Below, in pieces: positions 1-7,726 of a stretch of DNA of 9,564 bases; the stretch's first letter is position 1; each line of letters starts with the position of its first letter. Source of the stretch: Sphingomonadaceae bacterium (GTDB lineage Bacteria; Pseudomonadota; Alphaproteobacteria; Sphingomonadales; Sphingomonadaceae); NCBI GenBank assembly GCA_016742125.1, contig JACVCM010000107.1:1-9564 (forward strand), in the 5' to 3' direction. The notes below the pieces were generated by a model. That model did no database searches and had not been told where the DNA came from. It saw nothing but the letters and a program-made list of their open reading frames with translations. Made by a program: the position numbers and the translations under genes.

Positions 1-1
1 G

Positions 2-1198
2 CTGGAAGATGGCAGCTTTGGACGTGCGGCGGTGCCATCAGGCGCATCGACCGGTGCCTACGAGGCTGTCGAAAAGCGCGATGGCGACAAATCGCGTTAC
101 ATGGGCAAGGGTGTGCTGCAGGCCGTGGAGGCCGTAAACGGAACAATTTCGGAAGCCCTTATCGACCTTGATGCCGAGGATCAGGAAGATATCGATCAGG
201 TGATGATCGATCTCGACGGTACCGATAACAAATCTAATCTGGGTGCTAATGCCATACTCGGCGTGAGCCTCGCGGTGGCAAAGGCGGCCGCCGATGCGCG
301 CGGATTGCCGCTCTACCGCTATGTAGGCGGGGTCAGCGCGCATGTTTTACCCGTGCCGATGATGAACATCATCAACGGTGGCGAACATGCCGACAACCCG
401 ATCGACTTTCAGGAATTCATGGTAATGCCGGTCGGCGCAGGTTCGCTGGCCGAGGCGGTGCGCTGGGGTTCCGAGATTTTTCACACTCTGAAAAAGGGCC
501 TGCACGAAAAAGGGCTGGCCACTGCAGTGGGTGACGAGGGTGGGTTTGCGCCTAATCTGGCCTCGACCCGCGATGCGCTCGATTTCATCATGGCGTCGAT
601 TGAAAAGGCCGGCTTTAAGGTCGGTGATGACGTTGTCCTGGCACTGGATTGCGCTGCGACCGAGTTCTTCAGAAACGGCAGATACGAGATTTCCGGCGAG
701 GGGCTTTCACTCACTCCATACGAGATGGCCGATTATCTGGCTGCCTTGTGTAAGGATTACCCGATCCGTTCGATCGAAGACGGGATGAGCGAGGATGATT
801 TTGAAGGTTGGAAAGCAATAACCGACAAGATTGGGGAGGAAGTGCAACTGGTCGGCGACGACCTGTTCGTCACCAATCCGGAGCGGCTGTCGATGGGCAT
901 TGGCAAGGGATTGGCAAACTCTCTACTGGTCAAGGTCAATCAGATCGGCACGCTGACCGAAACGCTGGCTGCGGTGTCGATGGCACATCGAGCTTCCTAT
1001 ACTGCCGTTATGTCGCATCGTTCGGGCGAGACAGAGGATGCGACCATCGCCGACCTCGCGGTGGCGACCAATTGCGGGCAGATCAAGACGGGCAGTCTTG
1101 CCCGCTCGGATCGTTTGGCAAAATATAACCAGCTGATCCGTATCGAAGAAGAGCTCGGTAGCGCGGCGGTGTATGCGGGGCGGTCGATTTTCCGCTGA
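2..1198 (+). CDS. eno: Enolase (phosphopyruvate hydratase), 5'-truncated by the window edge
   Basis: Enolase interconverts 2-phosphoglycerate and phosphoenolpyruvate in cytosolic glycolysis and gluconeogenesis. The frame is open from base 2 (LEDGSFGRAAVPSGASTGAY), which matches the enolase N-terminal domain from about residue 27-30. The initiator therefore lies upstream of the window, and the GTG at 32 is an internal valine. The 398 visible residues plus about 28 missing fit the usual length of about 425. Family hallmarks appear in order: NGGEHADN, GDEGGFAPN (general-acid Glu region), DCAATEF, SIEDGM and VGDDLFVTNP (Mg ligands Asp/Glu/Asp), VKVNQIGTLTET (catalytic Lys and the family signature), SHRSGETED, and KTGSLARSDR near the end. 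Nothing is missing or broken in the visible part. An ftsB-like gene follows after 79 bases, with a hairpin in the gap. The eno - ftsB - pdhAB order is common in Alphaproteobacteria. Confidence 0.97.
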   Translation: MEDGSFGRAAVPSGASTGAYEAVEKRDGDKSRYMGKGVLQAVEAVNGTISEALIDLDAEDQEDIDQVMIDLDGTDNKSNLGANAILGVSLAVAKAAADARGLPLYRYVGGVSAHVLPVPMMNIINGGEHADNPIDFQEFMVMPVGAGSLAEAVRWGSEIFHTLKKGLHEKGLATAVGDEGGFAPNLASTRDALDFIMASIEKAGFKVGDDVVLALDCAATEFFRNGRYEISGEGLSLTPYEMADYLAALCKDYPIRSIEDGMSEDDFEGWKAITDKIGEEVQLVGDDLFVTNPERLSMGIGKGLANSLLVKVNQIGTLTETLAAVSMAHRASYTAVMSHRSGETEDATIADLAVATNCGQIKTGSLARSDRLAKYNQLIRIEEELGSAAVYAGRSIFR

Positions 1199-1201
1199 TT
1201 A

Positions 1202-1233
1202 TATCCTCCCATTTCTGCGAAATGTGGAGGATA
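1202..1233 (+). terminator. Hairpin directly after eno, terminator-like or processing structure
   Basis: A long inverted repeat begins 4 bases after the enolase stop. Bases 1202-1215 pair with 1219-1233 in a 14-bp stem with one bulged T at 1225 and a 3-base TGC loop. The downstream sequence (CGGGTTTGATT) has only three consecutive T residues, so it is a weak Rho-independent terminator by sequence. It could equally be an mRNA 3'-end stabiliser or a partial attenuator between eno and ftsB. Confidence 0.5.
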
Positions 1234-1277
1234 CGGGTTTGATTGCCTGACAGGTGGAGCTATAACCTATCGCAATC

Positions 1278-1589
1278 ATGCCGCGCCCGAAGAAAAATCC
1301 TGAATATGTCAAAACGGTCATTGGGCCGGGGCTGGCGCTTGTCGCATTGCTCGGAATTGCGTCATACGCACTGCTTGGGCCGACGGGGATTATCGCCTGG
1401 ACCGACTATCGCGCGGCGCTATCCGAACGCAAAATCGAATTGGCCAACTTACAAAAGGAGCGCGACGCGCTGCGGAACCGGCAACTGCTGCTCGACCGTG
1501 ACAATGTCGATCCCGATCTGGCCGGAGAGTTGATGCGCAAGGAGCTGAACGTTGTTGCTCCCGACGAGGTTGTTGTTCCTCTCAAGTGA
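1278..1589 (+). CDS. ftsB: Septum formation initiator, FtsB/DivIC family
   Basis: This is a small bitopic division protein of 103 aa. In the family it joins FtsL and FtsQ in the periplasm to activate septal peptidoglycan synthesis. A short basic cytoplasmic tail (residues 1-12, PRPKKNPEYVK) precedes one membrane segment at about 13-33. A heptad-like coiled coil at about 44-74 follows (ALSERKIELANLQKERDAL), then the conserved C-terminal block DPDLAGELMRKELNVVAPDE. Length and layout fit the family. ATG 1278 is the first usable start after an in-frame TAA at 1263. The only purine-rich stretch, AGGTGGAG, lies about 18 bases upstream, which is long for a Shine-Dalgarno, so initiation may be weak. 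The call rests on architecture and on its place between eno and pdhA, typical of Alphaproteobacteria. Sequence conservation in this family is low. Confidence 0.85.
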   Translation: MPRPKKNPEYVKTVIGPGLALVALLGIASYALLGPTGIIAWTDYRAALSERKIELANLQKERDALRNRQLLLDRDNVDPDLAGELMRKELNVVAPDEVVVPLK

Positions 1590-1601
1590 ATAGCTATGCA
1601 T

Positions 1602-1629
1602 GCTTTTTCGTTACGGAAAAGCGCTTTTC
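1602..1629 (+). terminator. Overlapping hairpin and palindrome between ftsB and pdhA
   Basis: Bases 1602-1610 pair with 1614-1622 (9 bp including one G-U, loop TTA), followed two bases later by TTTT at 1625-1628. This looks like a short intrinsic terminator for ftsB. The right arm is also half of a perfect 14-base palindrome, GAAAAGCGCTTTTC, at 1616-1629, so the two pairings exclude each other. The palindrome could instead be a dimeric operator for pdhA. Which role is real cannot be told from sequence. Confidence 0.45.
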
Positions 1630-1683
1630 ATCGCGAAGGATTTTGACTAGGCGGCTGATAACAGACCGAAGAGGATAACTGTC

Positions 1684-2754
1684 TTGGCCAAAACCCCCGC
1701 CAAAAAATCCGCACCCAAAAAAGCCAGTGTCAGCGGAGATGTGGCCCGCGCCAACCGGGAACGTCCGGCAGAACCCGTACCGTACAAGGCCAGTAAGGAA
1801 GAGCTGCTCGAATTTTACCGTCAAATGCTCCTAATCCGCCGGTTTGAAGAGAAAGCCGGGCAACTTTACGGGCTAGGTCTGATCGGCGGATTTTGTCATC
1901 TTTACATAGGACAAGAGGCGGTGGCCATCGGGCTGCAATCGGCTCTGACGCCTGGCAAAGACAGTGTGATTACCGGTTATCGCGACCATGGCCATATGCT
2001 TGCCTATGGGATCGACCCCAATGTCATCATGGCCGAGCTAACCGGTCGCGCCGCCGGAATTTCCAAGGGCAAGGGCGGGTCGATGCACATGTTTTCGACC
2101 GAGCATAAATTTTATGGCGGGCATGGTATTGTAGGTGCGCAGGTCAGTCTAGGCGCGGGGCTGGCGTTCGGGCATAAGTATTCAAACGACGGCGGCGTTT
2201 GCCTTGCCTATTTTGGCGACGGTGCGGCCAATCAGGGACAGGTCTACGAATCCTTCAACATGGCCGAGCTGTGGAAGCTGCCGATCATCTTCGTGATCGA
2301 GAATAACCAATATGCGATGGGCACCAGCGTCAATCGCGCGTCTTCGGAAGACCAGCTTTACCGGCGCGGCGAGAGCTTTCGCATTCCCGGTATCCAGGTC
2401 GACGGCATGGATGTGCTCGCTGTACGCGGCGCCGCCGAAGTTGCACTCGAATGGGTGCGCGGCGGCAAGGGGCCGGTGCTGCTCGAAATGAAAACCTATC
2501 GCTATCGCGGCCATTCGATGTCGGACCCGGCCAAATATCGCAGCCGTGACGAGGTGCAATCGGTACGTGACAACAGCGATCCAATTGAGGGTTGCAAAGC
2601 CTATCTCGCCGAGATGGGTGTGGGCGAGGACGAGCTGAAAGCCATCGAAAAGGAAATCCGGACTATCGTGAATGAATCTGCCGACTTCGCCGAAACCTCT
2701 CCTGAACCAGAATTGGGCGAACTTTATACCGACGTGTTGGTGGAGCAATATTGA
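1684..2754 (+). CDS. pdhA: Pyruvate dehydrogenase E1 component, alpha subunit
   Basis: This is the 356-aa alpha chain of the alpha2beta2 thiamine-diphosphate-dependent E1. It decarboxylates pyruvate and, with E1 beta, reductively acetylates lipoyl groups. The thiamine-diphosphate motif is clear: GDG at residues 178-180 and the closing NN at 207-208 (YFGDGAANQ ... IENNQYAMGT). RRFEEKAGQLY (52-62) and IGGFCHLYIGQEA (67-79) are typical of the alpha chain. YRYRGHSMSDPAKYRSRDE (272-290) is the conserved loop that carries regulatory serines in mitochondrial E1 alpha. The first 35 residues are Lys/Ala/Pro-rich and less conserved. The start is TTG 1684, preceded at about 10 bases by GAAGAGG (1667-1673). 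The next in-frame ATG lies well inside the conserved domain. The stop overlaps the pdhB start by one base (TGATG), so the two subunits are translationally coupled. Confidence 0.97.
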   Translation: MAKTPAKKSAPKKASVSGDVARANRERPAEPVPYKASKEELLEFYRQMLLIRRFEEKAGQLYGLGLIGGFCHLYIGQEAVAIGLQSALTPGKDSVITGYRDHGHMLAYGIDPNVIMAELTGRAAGISKGKGGSMHMFSTEHKFYGGHGIVGAQVSLGAGLAFGHKYSNDGGVCLAYFGDGAANQGQVYESFNMAELWKLPIIFVIENNQYAMGTSVNRASSEDQLYRRGESFRIPGIQVDGMDVLAVRGAAEVALEWVRGGKGPVLLEMKTYRYRGHSMSDPAKYRSRDEVQSVRDNSDPIEGCKAYLAEMGVGEDELKAIEKEIRTIVNESADFAETSPEPELGELYTDVLVEQY

Positions 2755-4133
2755 TGGCTATCGAACTGAAAATGCCAGCGCTTTCGCCGACGATGGAAGA
2801 AGGCACGCTCGCCAAATGGCTTGTGAAGGAAGGCGATGCGGTGAAGTCGGGCGATATCTTGGCCGAGATCGAGACCGACAAGGCGACGATGGAGTTCGAA
2901 GCGGTCGATGAAGGGGTGATTTCATCGATTACCGTTGCAGAAGGCACCGACAATGTGAAGGTCGGGACGGTGATTGCGCTCATTGCAGGCGAAGGCGAAG
3001 ATGCCGCGTCCGCAGAGCAAGTGACAGCCGACAAGCCTGAAGCAGAAGCAGCATCTGTTGCACAGGAAAAGACCGTTGACGCTCCGGCGCCTGCATTAAA
3101 GGATGAAACACCCAAGCCGGTAAAGACCGACCCCGCCATCCCCGCCGGCACAGCGATGACCTCGCTCACCCTGCGCGAGGCTTTGCGCGACGCGATGGCA
3201 GAGGAGATGCGCCGCGACGACCGGGTTTTCGTAATGGGAGAGGAGGTCGCTGAATATCAGGGCGCGTATAAAGTCACCCAAGGTCTGCTTGACGAATTCG
3301 GCGCGCACCGTGTCATTGATACGCCGATCACCGAATATGGATTTGCCGGCATCGGCACGGGCGCGGCGATGGGCGGCTTGCGTCCGGTCATCGAGTTTAT
3401 GACTTTCAACTTTGCGATGCAGGCAATCGATCACATCATCAACTCTGCGGCCAAGACCAATTACATGTCGGGCGGGCAGATGCGTTGCCCCATCGTTTTC
3501 CGCGGACCCAATGGCGCCGCGGCGCGGGTGGGCGCGCAGCACAGCCAGAATTACGCGCCCTGGTATGCGAGCGTGCCCGGGTTGATCGTGATATCGCCTT
3601 ATGACGCAGCTGATGCCAAGGGTTTGCTAAAGGCTGCCATCCGCTGCGAAGATCCGGTCGTGTTCCTCGAAAACGAGCTGCTTTACGGTCGCACTTTCGA
3701 AGTGCCCGATCTGGACGACCATGTCCTCCCCATCGGTAAGGCACGGATTATGCGGCAGGGATCTGACGTGACCATCGTCAGCTATTCCATCGGCGTCGGA
3801 ATGGCGCTCGAAGCCGCCGAGAAACTGGCAGGCGAGGGGATCGATGCCGAGGTCATCGACCTGCGCACCATCCGCCCGCTCGACAAGGCGACGGTGCTGG
3901 CGAGCCTTGCGAAGACCAACCGGCTCTTGATCGCGGAGGAGGGTTGGCCGGTTTGCTCGGTTGGCAGCGAGATCATCGCGATTTGCATGGAAGAAGGCTT
4001 CGACGACCTCGACGCGCCGGTGATCCGTGTCACCAATGAAGATGTGCCGATGCCTTATGCAGCCAATCTGGAACGGGCGACCCTGGTCAATGCGGACAAG
4101 ATCGTGGCGGGGGTGCGGAAGGTGCTGGGTTAA
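2754..4133 (+). CDS. pdhB: Pyruvate dehydrogenase E1 component, beta subunit, with N-terminal lipoyl domain
   Basis: This 459-aa protein joins a biotinyl/lipoyl domain (residues 1-78, lipoylated Lys43 in IETDKATMEF) to a complete E1-beta chain (about 135-459) through an Ala/Pro/Glu/Lys-rich linker (about 79-133). The E1-beta part shows GEEVAEYQGAYKVTQGL (162-178), TEYGFAGIGTGAAMGG (193-208) with the cofactor-activating Glu194, RVGAQHSQ (258-265) and the C-terminal transketolase domain (EVIDLRTIRPLD). E1 beta chains of many bacteria lack the lipoyl part. The fusion is the usual form in Alphaproteobacteria. ATG 2754 is preferred over the in-frame TTG at 2751, because it overlaps the pdhA stop and sits 8 bases after GGTGGAG (2739-2745). 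The lipoyl-E2 gene (pdhC) is not within this window. The minus-strand Tad operon ends only 13 bases downstream. Confidence 0.96.
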   Translation: MAIELKMPALSPTMEEGTLAKWLVKEGDAVKSGDILAEIETDKATMEFEAVDEGVISSITVAEGTDNVKVGTVIALIAGEGEDAASAEQVTADKPEAEAASVAQEKTVDAPAPALKDETPKPVKTDPAIPAGTAMTSLTLREALRDAMAEEMRRDDRVFVMGEEVAEYQGAYKVTQGLLDEFGAHRVIDTPITEYGFAGIGTGAAMGGLRPVIEFMTFNFAMQAIDHIINSAAKTNYMSGGQMRCPIVFRGPNGAAARVGAQHSQNYAPWYASVPGLIVISPYDAADAKGLLKAAIRCEDPVVFLENELLYGRTFEVPDLDDHVLPIGKARIMRQGSDVTIVSYSIGVGMALEAAEKLAGEGIDAEVIDLRTIRPLDKATVLASLAKTNRLLIAEEGWPVCSVGSEIIAICMEEGFDDLDAPVIRVTNEDVPMPYAANLERATLVNADKIVAGVRKVLG

Positions 4134-4146
4134 CTAGCCCAACTCG

Positions 4147-4866
4147 TCACGCTTCAAATGCGCAGCTAGACGCCTCCACGCCGTCGATCTGATAGACACC
4201 TTCCTCGCCGCCGGTGTAATCGCGAACATCGCGGACGACCATCGATGCCGTCTTGGTGATGCTTTGCTCACCCAGTTGCGAAAACCCGTTGAGGATCAGC
4301 GGTCGGAAGAAATAATGCGTTTCGACAAACATTAGCGCGCCGTCGTCTGGCGGCACCGCAAGGCGGCCCTCGGGGCCCACGCCCTCAATTTCACCGGACT
4401 CCTCAACGGTGCCATATTCGGGCTCGAAATAGTCGGCAGTGCCGATGCACCGTTGCCAGCGTATACGATATTTCGGATCGTCTGCGTCGAAATCTTCGAC
4501 CGGTTCCACGCTTGAAAGGATGATCAGTGCGTTACCGCGCAGGGTCACTTCGCCGGTGCCCGGGTCTTTATATTCGTGCTCGCCACCTAACAAGATGCTT
4601 TCGCCCTGGCGAATTGTGCCGGCGAAAACGTCATTGATCTGCGACTCGTCGATTTTTTTTGCGGCCAGCACCTCACCTTCACCCATACGCGCTGCACCGT
4701 CGGCGGTGTCGATGGTCAATTGGTTCAGGCGCATGTGGACATAGGCATAATGCGAGGTTTCGAACCCGCCTACCGTCAAGCCCATGAAAATCGGCAGCGA
4801 TACAGCGAATTCCACCACCGCAAGGCCGCTATTGTCTCTGCGAAGGCGCTTTAGAAAGTTGAGCAT
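4147..4866 (-). CDS. TadE-family pseudopilin-like protein (Tad/Flp pilus), last gene of operon
   Basis: This 239-aa protein has the TadE-like N-terminus: a basic leader (MLNFLKRLRRDNSG), a possible prepilin-peptidase site after Gly14, Glu19 at the +5 position, and a hydrophobic helix at about 15-35 (VVEFAVSLPIFMGLTVGGFE). The rest is an exported, acidic domain with two cysteines (Cys140, Cys235). TadE and TadF proteins are minor pseudopilins needed for assembly of Flp-type type IVb pili. The frame is open up to 5016, but that extension runs over the preceding gene. ATG 4866 is chosen because it lies one base after that gene's stop (TGACATG) and 8 bases after AGAGGA (4875-4880). Translation is probably coupled. 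I cannot assign it to TadE or TadF strictly. The C-terminal domain has no recognised function. Confidence 0.85.
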   Translation of the reverse strand: MLNFLKRLRRDNSGLAVVEFAVSLPIFMGLTVGGFETSHYAYVHMRLNQLTIDTADGAARMGEGEVLAAKKIDESQINDVFAGTIRQGESILLGGEHEYKDPGTGEVTLRGNALIILSSVEPVEDFDADDPKYRIRWQRCIGTADYFEPEYGTVEESGEIEGVGPEGRLAVPPDDGALMFVETHYFFRPLILNGFSQLGEQSITKTASMVVRDVRDYTGGEEGVYQIDGVEASSCAFEA

Positions 4867-4867
4867 G

Positions 4868-5494
4868 TCAGGCGTCCTCTGCGTCACATTCGACCGGCAC
4901 GGGCGGGGCGAACTGGATTTGTTGTCCATAGGGCTGGTTGGCGATGACCGAATCGGACACAAGGACGACATCGCTGCCATATCCGATGAATGAAGCTGAT
5001 GGGAAAAGCCTGTCATAACTCAGCTTGACCTTGATGATGACCACGTCTTTTGCCCCGCCCTGACCGTCGGTGCCGCCATCTTCGTCCCAAATACCGTTAT
5101 GGTTGGCATCCATGAAGCTTTCGCCTTCATCACAAACGCCATTTGCGTCTTCTTCGTCTTCAATGACATCTTCTGCCTGAGCGGCCGCAGCTTTCGCGAA
5201 AGTCTTGTAGTAGCGGCCCGTTATTTCGATTTCTGCATTAGGTGCGACCTTCTTTACCGCAGCTGTCAGCCGGTCGTCGATCTCCGCCCGCTGGTCGGCG
5301 TTTGACGCACCTTCCAGCGCAGAGTTGCGGCCGACTTCCTGCAACGCGCCATTTAGAACCGATTTGACGTACATTTCATGACCTACGTCATAAGTCCCCA
5401 TCAGCATCACCATCAGCACCGGCGCAATGAGCCCGAACTCGGTGATGGACGTTCCGCTTTCGCAACGCGGGAGTCGCTTTATTGCTCTCAGCAT
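4868..5494 (-). CDS. TadE-family pseudopilin-like protein with Asp/Asn-rich calcium-type loop
   Basis: This 208-aa protein is the middle gene of the Tad operon. Its N-terminus MLRAIKRLPRCESGTSITEF has the TadE layout: basic leader, candidate cleavage after Gly14, Glu19 at +5, then a hydrophobic helix (about 20-36). Residues 112-141 are strongly acidic, and DANHNGIWDEDG (129-140) spaces Asp129, Asn131, Asn133, Ile135 and Asp137 like a dockerin or EF-type calcium loop. A looser copy, DANGVCDEGE, lies at 116-125. The C-terminal part ends with SDSVIANQPYGQQ (180-192), a block I associate with sphingomonad TadE-like proteins. A GTG start at 5512 overlapping the upstream stop is possible, but ATG 5494 follows GGGAGGA (5502-5508) at the right distance. 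Its stop is one base from the next gene's ATG. Calcium binding is inferred from spacing only. Confidence 0.85.
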   Translation of the reverse strand: MLRAIKRLPRCESGTSITEFGLIAPVLMVMLMGTYDVGHEMYVKSVLNGALQEVGRNSALEGASNADQRAEIDDRLTAAVKKVAPNAEIEITGRYYKTFAKAAAAQAEDVIEDEEDANGVCDEGESFMDANHNGIWDEDGGTDGQGGAKDVVIIKVKLSYDRLFPSASFIGYGSDVVLVSDSVIANQPYGQQIQFAPPVPVECDAEDA

Positions 5495-5508
5495 GTATCG
5501 ATCCTCCC

Positions 5509-7716
5509 TCACTGTGTCAGGCGAAGCGCGGAAATCTGGTTCGCGATCTGTTTGAATTTGGCAACCAGTCCAGCGGTATCGTCCGCCTCAAAATAGCGGC
5601 CTTCGGTCGCGCAGTTTTCGAGATTTTCTTTGGTCTCGTCGGTAATGCCGGCACCGAACGCCACGACCCATAAGGTGATGTTTTCGTTTTTCACCCAGTC
5701 GCAAATGGCCTGAGTACGGGCGTTGATGTTCGATTCCAGCCAGTCGTTGCTTGGCGCACTGGTTCCATTGTTCTGACGGCGGTCCCACCAGTGGACACCG
5801 TGCATCGAATAGTTGATATTGCTGGCAACCGTATCACCGTCTGTCATGAATACCATGTGTCTTTCGACCCATGTGTCGGTATCCGACGTGATGTCGCTGA
5901 AAATACCATTGGGCGCCATTAGACGGGCGCCCCACAACAGGCCGCTATCGTGGTAGGTGTTGCCACCTGTCCGCAGGTTCGTCATATAAGCGGAGAAAGC
6001 AGCAGCGTCCATTTCCCGATAAAGCTGCGCTTGCGTGGGGCAGTTTTCACTAATCGTGTAGGGTCGATAGCTTTGTCCGCCAATATTAAACCAGGTCGAA
6101 GTGGAGTTGCTGCTGGTTTGGAAAGTAGTCATGGTAGGCGTACTGCTATTGGTGATGTAGCGTGTATATATCGCTGAGCCGAGCATCGGACCCCACATAG
6201 TTGCCGCGGTGTCCGGATCGGGAGCCATCTCGATATCCATGTCAAGCGCATTGGCAGGAATCGGGTCCCAATTATCGGATGGGTCGTTATCCGTAACGCG
6301 TTGTGTTTGACGTTCCTCAATGCAGCCATTCCACGTTATCGTGCGATTGGTGCCGCTGGTGTTGATCGGCAATGTGACTGTGTTGTTCCAACCATTATTG
6401 GTTTCGTCTTTCAGGCCGCTGACGTCGAACGTGGTCGGCTTGTAATGCCAATAAAGGAATGACGGATTGTACACCCAAGTGACAGGCACGGTAGCGCTGT
6501 AGTCGATGCGGGTCGATGTCCTCCCCGTGGTTCGCGTTTGAAGCTGGCAGAAATACCGCCTGTTGTTGCCGTTTCCGCTTTGGGTTGGACTATACTGATA
6601 TTCAACGACCTGACCTGTGTTGGTCCGGTAATAGAATTTCGTTACCGTTGTCTGCGGATAGGTCGGCGTAGTCGGCGACTGCCCGTTGGCTATGAGGTTT
6701 CCGGTCGTCGTTCCCGGAACCGACGGTATTCCGCTAACGCATGCGGTTGAGGAATTTGCCCGTTGATAATTATAGGAATATGTCTGGCCGTTTACCGGAT
6801 GATTCAGGTTGACATTGACGTTGGTCCAGCTTGTGTTGCTGTTGTTGGTCGTGCTTGTTGCCGTTTGAACCAGCGGCCCTTCGGTTCCGTAGCTAGGGTC
6901 ATATGCGGATGCCATACTCCTGTCTTCCCACACCGCTTCCCGCGACTGGTAAGTCCATCGGTCGGCCATGTATTCGAGCGGCAAAAGTCTGCCGACGTTG
7001 ACGTTGACGGCATAAGGCACGAAGCCAAAGCGCAAACGCACGTCCGATGTCGCACCGACTGGCTCTTCTTCCTCGTCGCAGTCTTCGGGGCTGACAGTCG
7101 GAACATTTTGTTTGGCCAGTGCTTCATAGAAGCAGCTGGCCGCGGTCCTCAGCCCCTTGATTTTGGCATTGGGAGCTTCGGTATTGCTATAGCCGTTGCA
7201 CGACGAACCATCATCAGGGCAGTTCATCGACCCGGTGGTATCGAGCACGAACATGATATCCGATGCGGGAATGCGCATCTCCGCAGTGCAGGTGACGGAT
7301 ATTTCCTTTTCCTTGATGCCGAAAACCGACATCATTGCCATTGGCACCTCCACCGAGGCTCTGCCGGTTACCGTTCCGCCGCTTTCGGAGAAGGAGCGGG
7401 ACAAATCCCTGCTGTCATAGGCCCCATTTTCGAAATTGGTGTCGAATATCTGCAGTGCGCGGGTGTTCGCCCGGCCGCCGTCTGAGTCCCATGTGCTGGT
7501 ACCCATCGTCCGGCGTCCCATGAGCGCGCCGGCGTCGCATGCGGCTTGCAGCGTCGTGCGGGTGAGGTAAATCCGGCTCATGTCGACGCCGCCGCCGATA
7601 ATGCCGATGGCCGGAAAAACCGCAGCCGCCATGATCGCGATAACATTGCCCGACTGGTCCTTGCGCAAACGGGCTAGGAATCCGGCGCGCTTTTCAGCGT
7701 CGGTCTTGGCTGTCAT
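5509..7716 (-). CDS. TadG-like pilus assembly protein with split von Willebrand factor A domain
   Basis: This 735-aa protein leads the Tad operon. A basic leader ending DQSG (to residue 23) precedes a membrane helix at about 24-44 (VIAIMAAAVFPAIGIIGGG) and the TadG block VDMSRIYLTRTTLQAACDAGAL (45-66). The VWA domain begins at about 153 with the metal-ion-dependent adhesion motif DTTGS (159-163). Its later elements, Thr583 (NLRTGG) and TDGD (625-628), lie about 420 residues further on. Between them sits a Thr/Asn/Ser/Tyr-rich insertion, so the domain is split but its key residues are kept. The C-terminus (FKQIANQISALRLTQ) is typical. TadG is thought to lie in the inner membrane and periplasm and to support Flp pilus assembly or surface attachment. 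ATG 7716 follows AGGGG at about 9 bases. GTG 7737 is an alternative without a good ribosome site. The stop overlaps the next gene's potential GTG and lies 14 bases before its ATG. Confidence 0.88.
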   Translation of the reverse strand: MTAKTDAEKRAGFLARLRKDQSGNVIAIMAAAVFPAIGIIGGGVDMSRIYLTRTTLQAACDAGALMGRRTMGTSTWDSDGGRANTRALQIFDTNFENGAYDSRDLSRSFSESGGTVTGRASVEVPMAMMSVFGIKEKEISVTCTAEMRIPASDIMFVLDTTGSMNCPDDGSSCNGYSNTEAPNAKIKGLRTAASCFYEALAKQNVPTVSPEDCDEEEEPVGATSDVRLRFGFVPYAVNVNVGRLLPLEYMADRWTYQSREAVWEDRSMASAYDPSYGTEGPLVQTATSTTNNSNTSWTNVNVNLNHPVNGQTYSYNYQRANSSTACVSGIPSVPGTTTGNLIANGQSPTTPTYPQTTVTKFYYRTNTGQVVEYQYSPTQSGNGNNRRYFCQLQTRTTGRTSTRIDYSATVPVTWVYNPSFLYWHYKPTTFDVSGLKDETNNGWNNTVTLPINTSGTNRTITWNGCIEERQTQRVTDNDPSDNWDPIPANALDMDIEMAPDPDTAATMWGPMLGSAIYTRYITNSSTPTMTTFQTSSNSTSTWFNIGGQSYRPYTISENCPTQAQLYREMDAAAFSAYMTNLRTGGNTYHDSGLLWGARLMAPNGIFSDITSDTDTWVERHMVFMTDGDTVASNINYSMHGVHWWDRRQNNGTSAPSNDWLESNINARTQAICDWVKNENITLWVVAFGAGITDETKENLENCATEGRYFEADDTAGLVAKFKQIANQISALRLTQ

Positions 7717-7726
7717 TGTGGCGTTC

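Noticed and set aside
1643..1648. TTGACT as a -35 box for a pdhA promoter
   Set aside because: No acceptable -10 element lies 16-18 bases downstream, and the spacing to the Shine-Dalgarno is tight.
2182..2748. 188-codon minus-strand frame opposite pdhA
   Set aside because: Its composition reflects antisense of a conserved coding frame, and it has no plausible ribosome site or family match.
2663..3169. 168-codon Ser/Ala-rich minus-strand frame opposite the lipoyl/linker part of pdhB
   Set aside because: The Ser/Thr/Ala richness is what antisense of an acidic Ala/Glu linker gives. It overlaps two certain genes.
4867..5016. N-terminal extension of the last TadE-family gene up to 5016
   Set aside because: It would overlap the preceding gene by 150 bases and bury the TadE-type leader inside the protein. 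ATG 4866 has a Shine-Dalgarno and ordinary spacing.
6763..7485. 240-codon plus-strand frame inside the TadG-like gene
   Set aside because: It lies wholly antisense to the TadG-like reading frame, which has a clear membrane segment and VWA motifs. The translation shows no recognisable domain.
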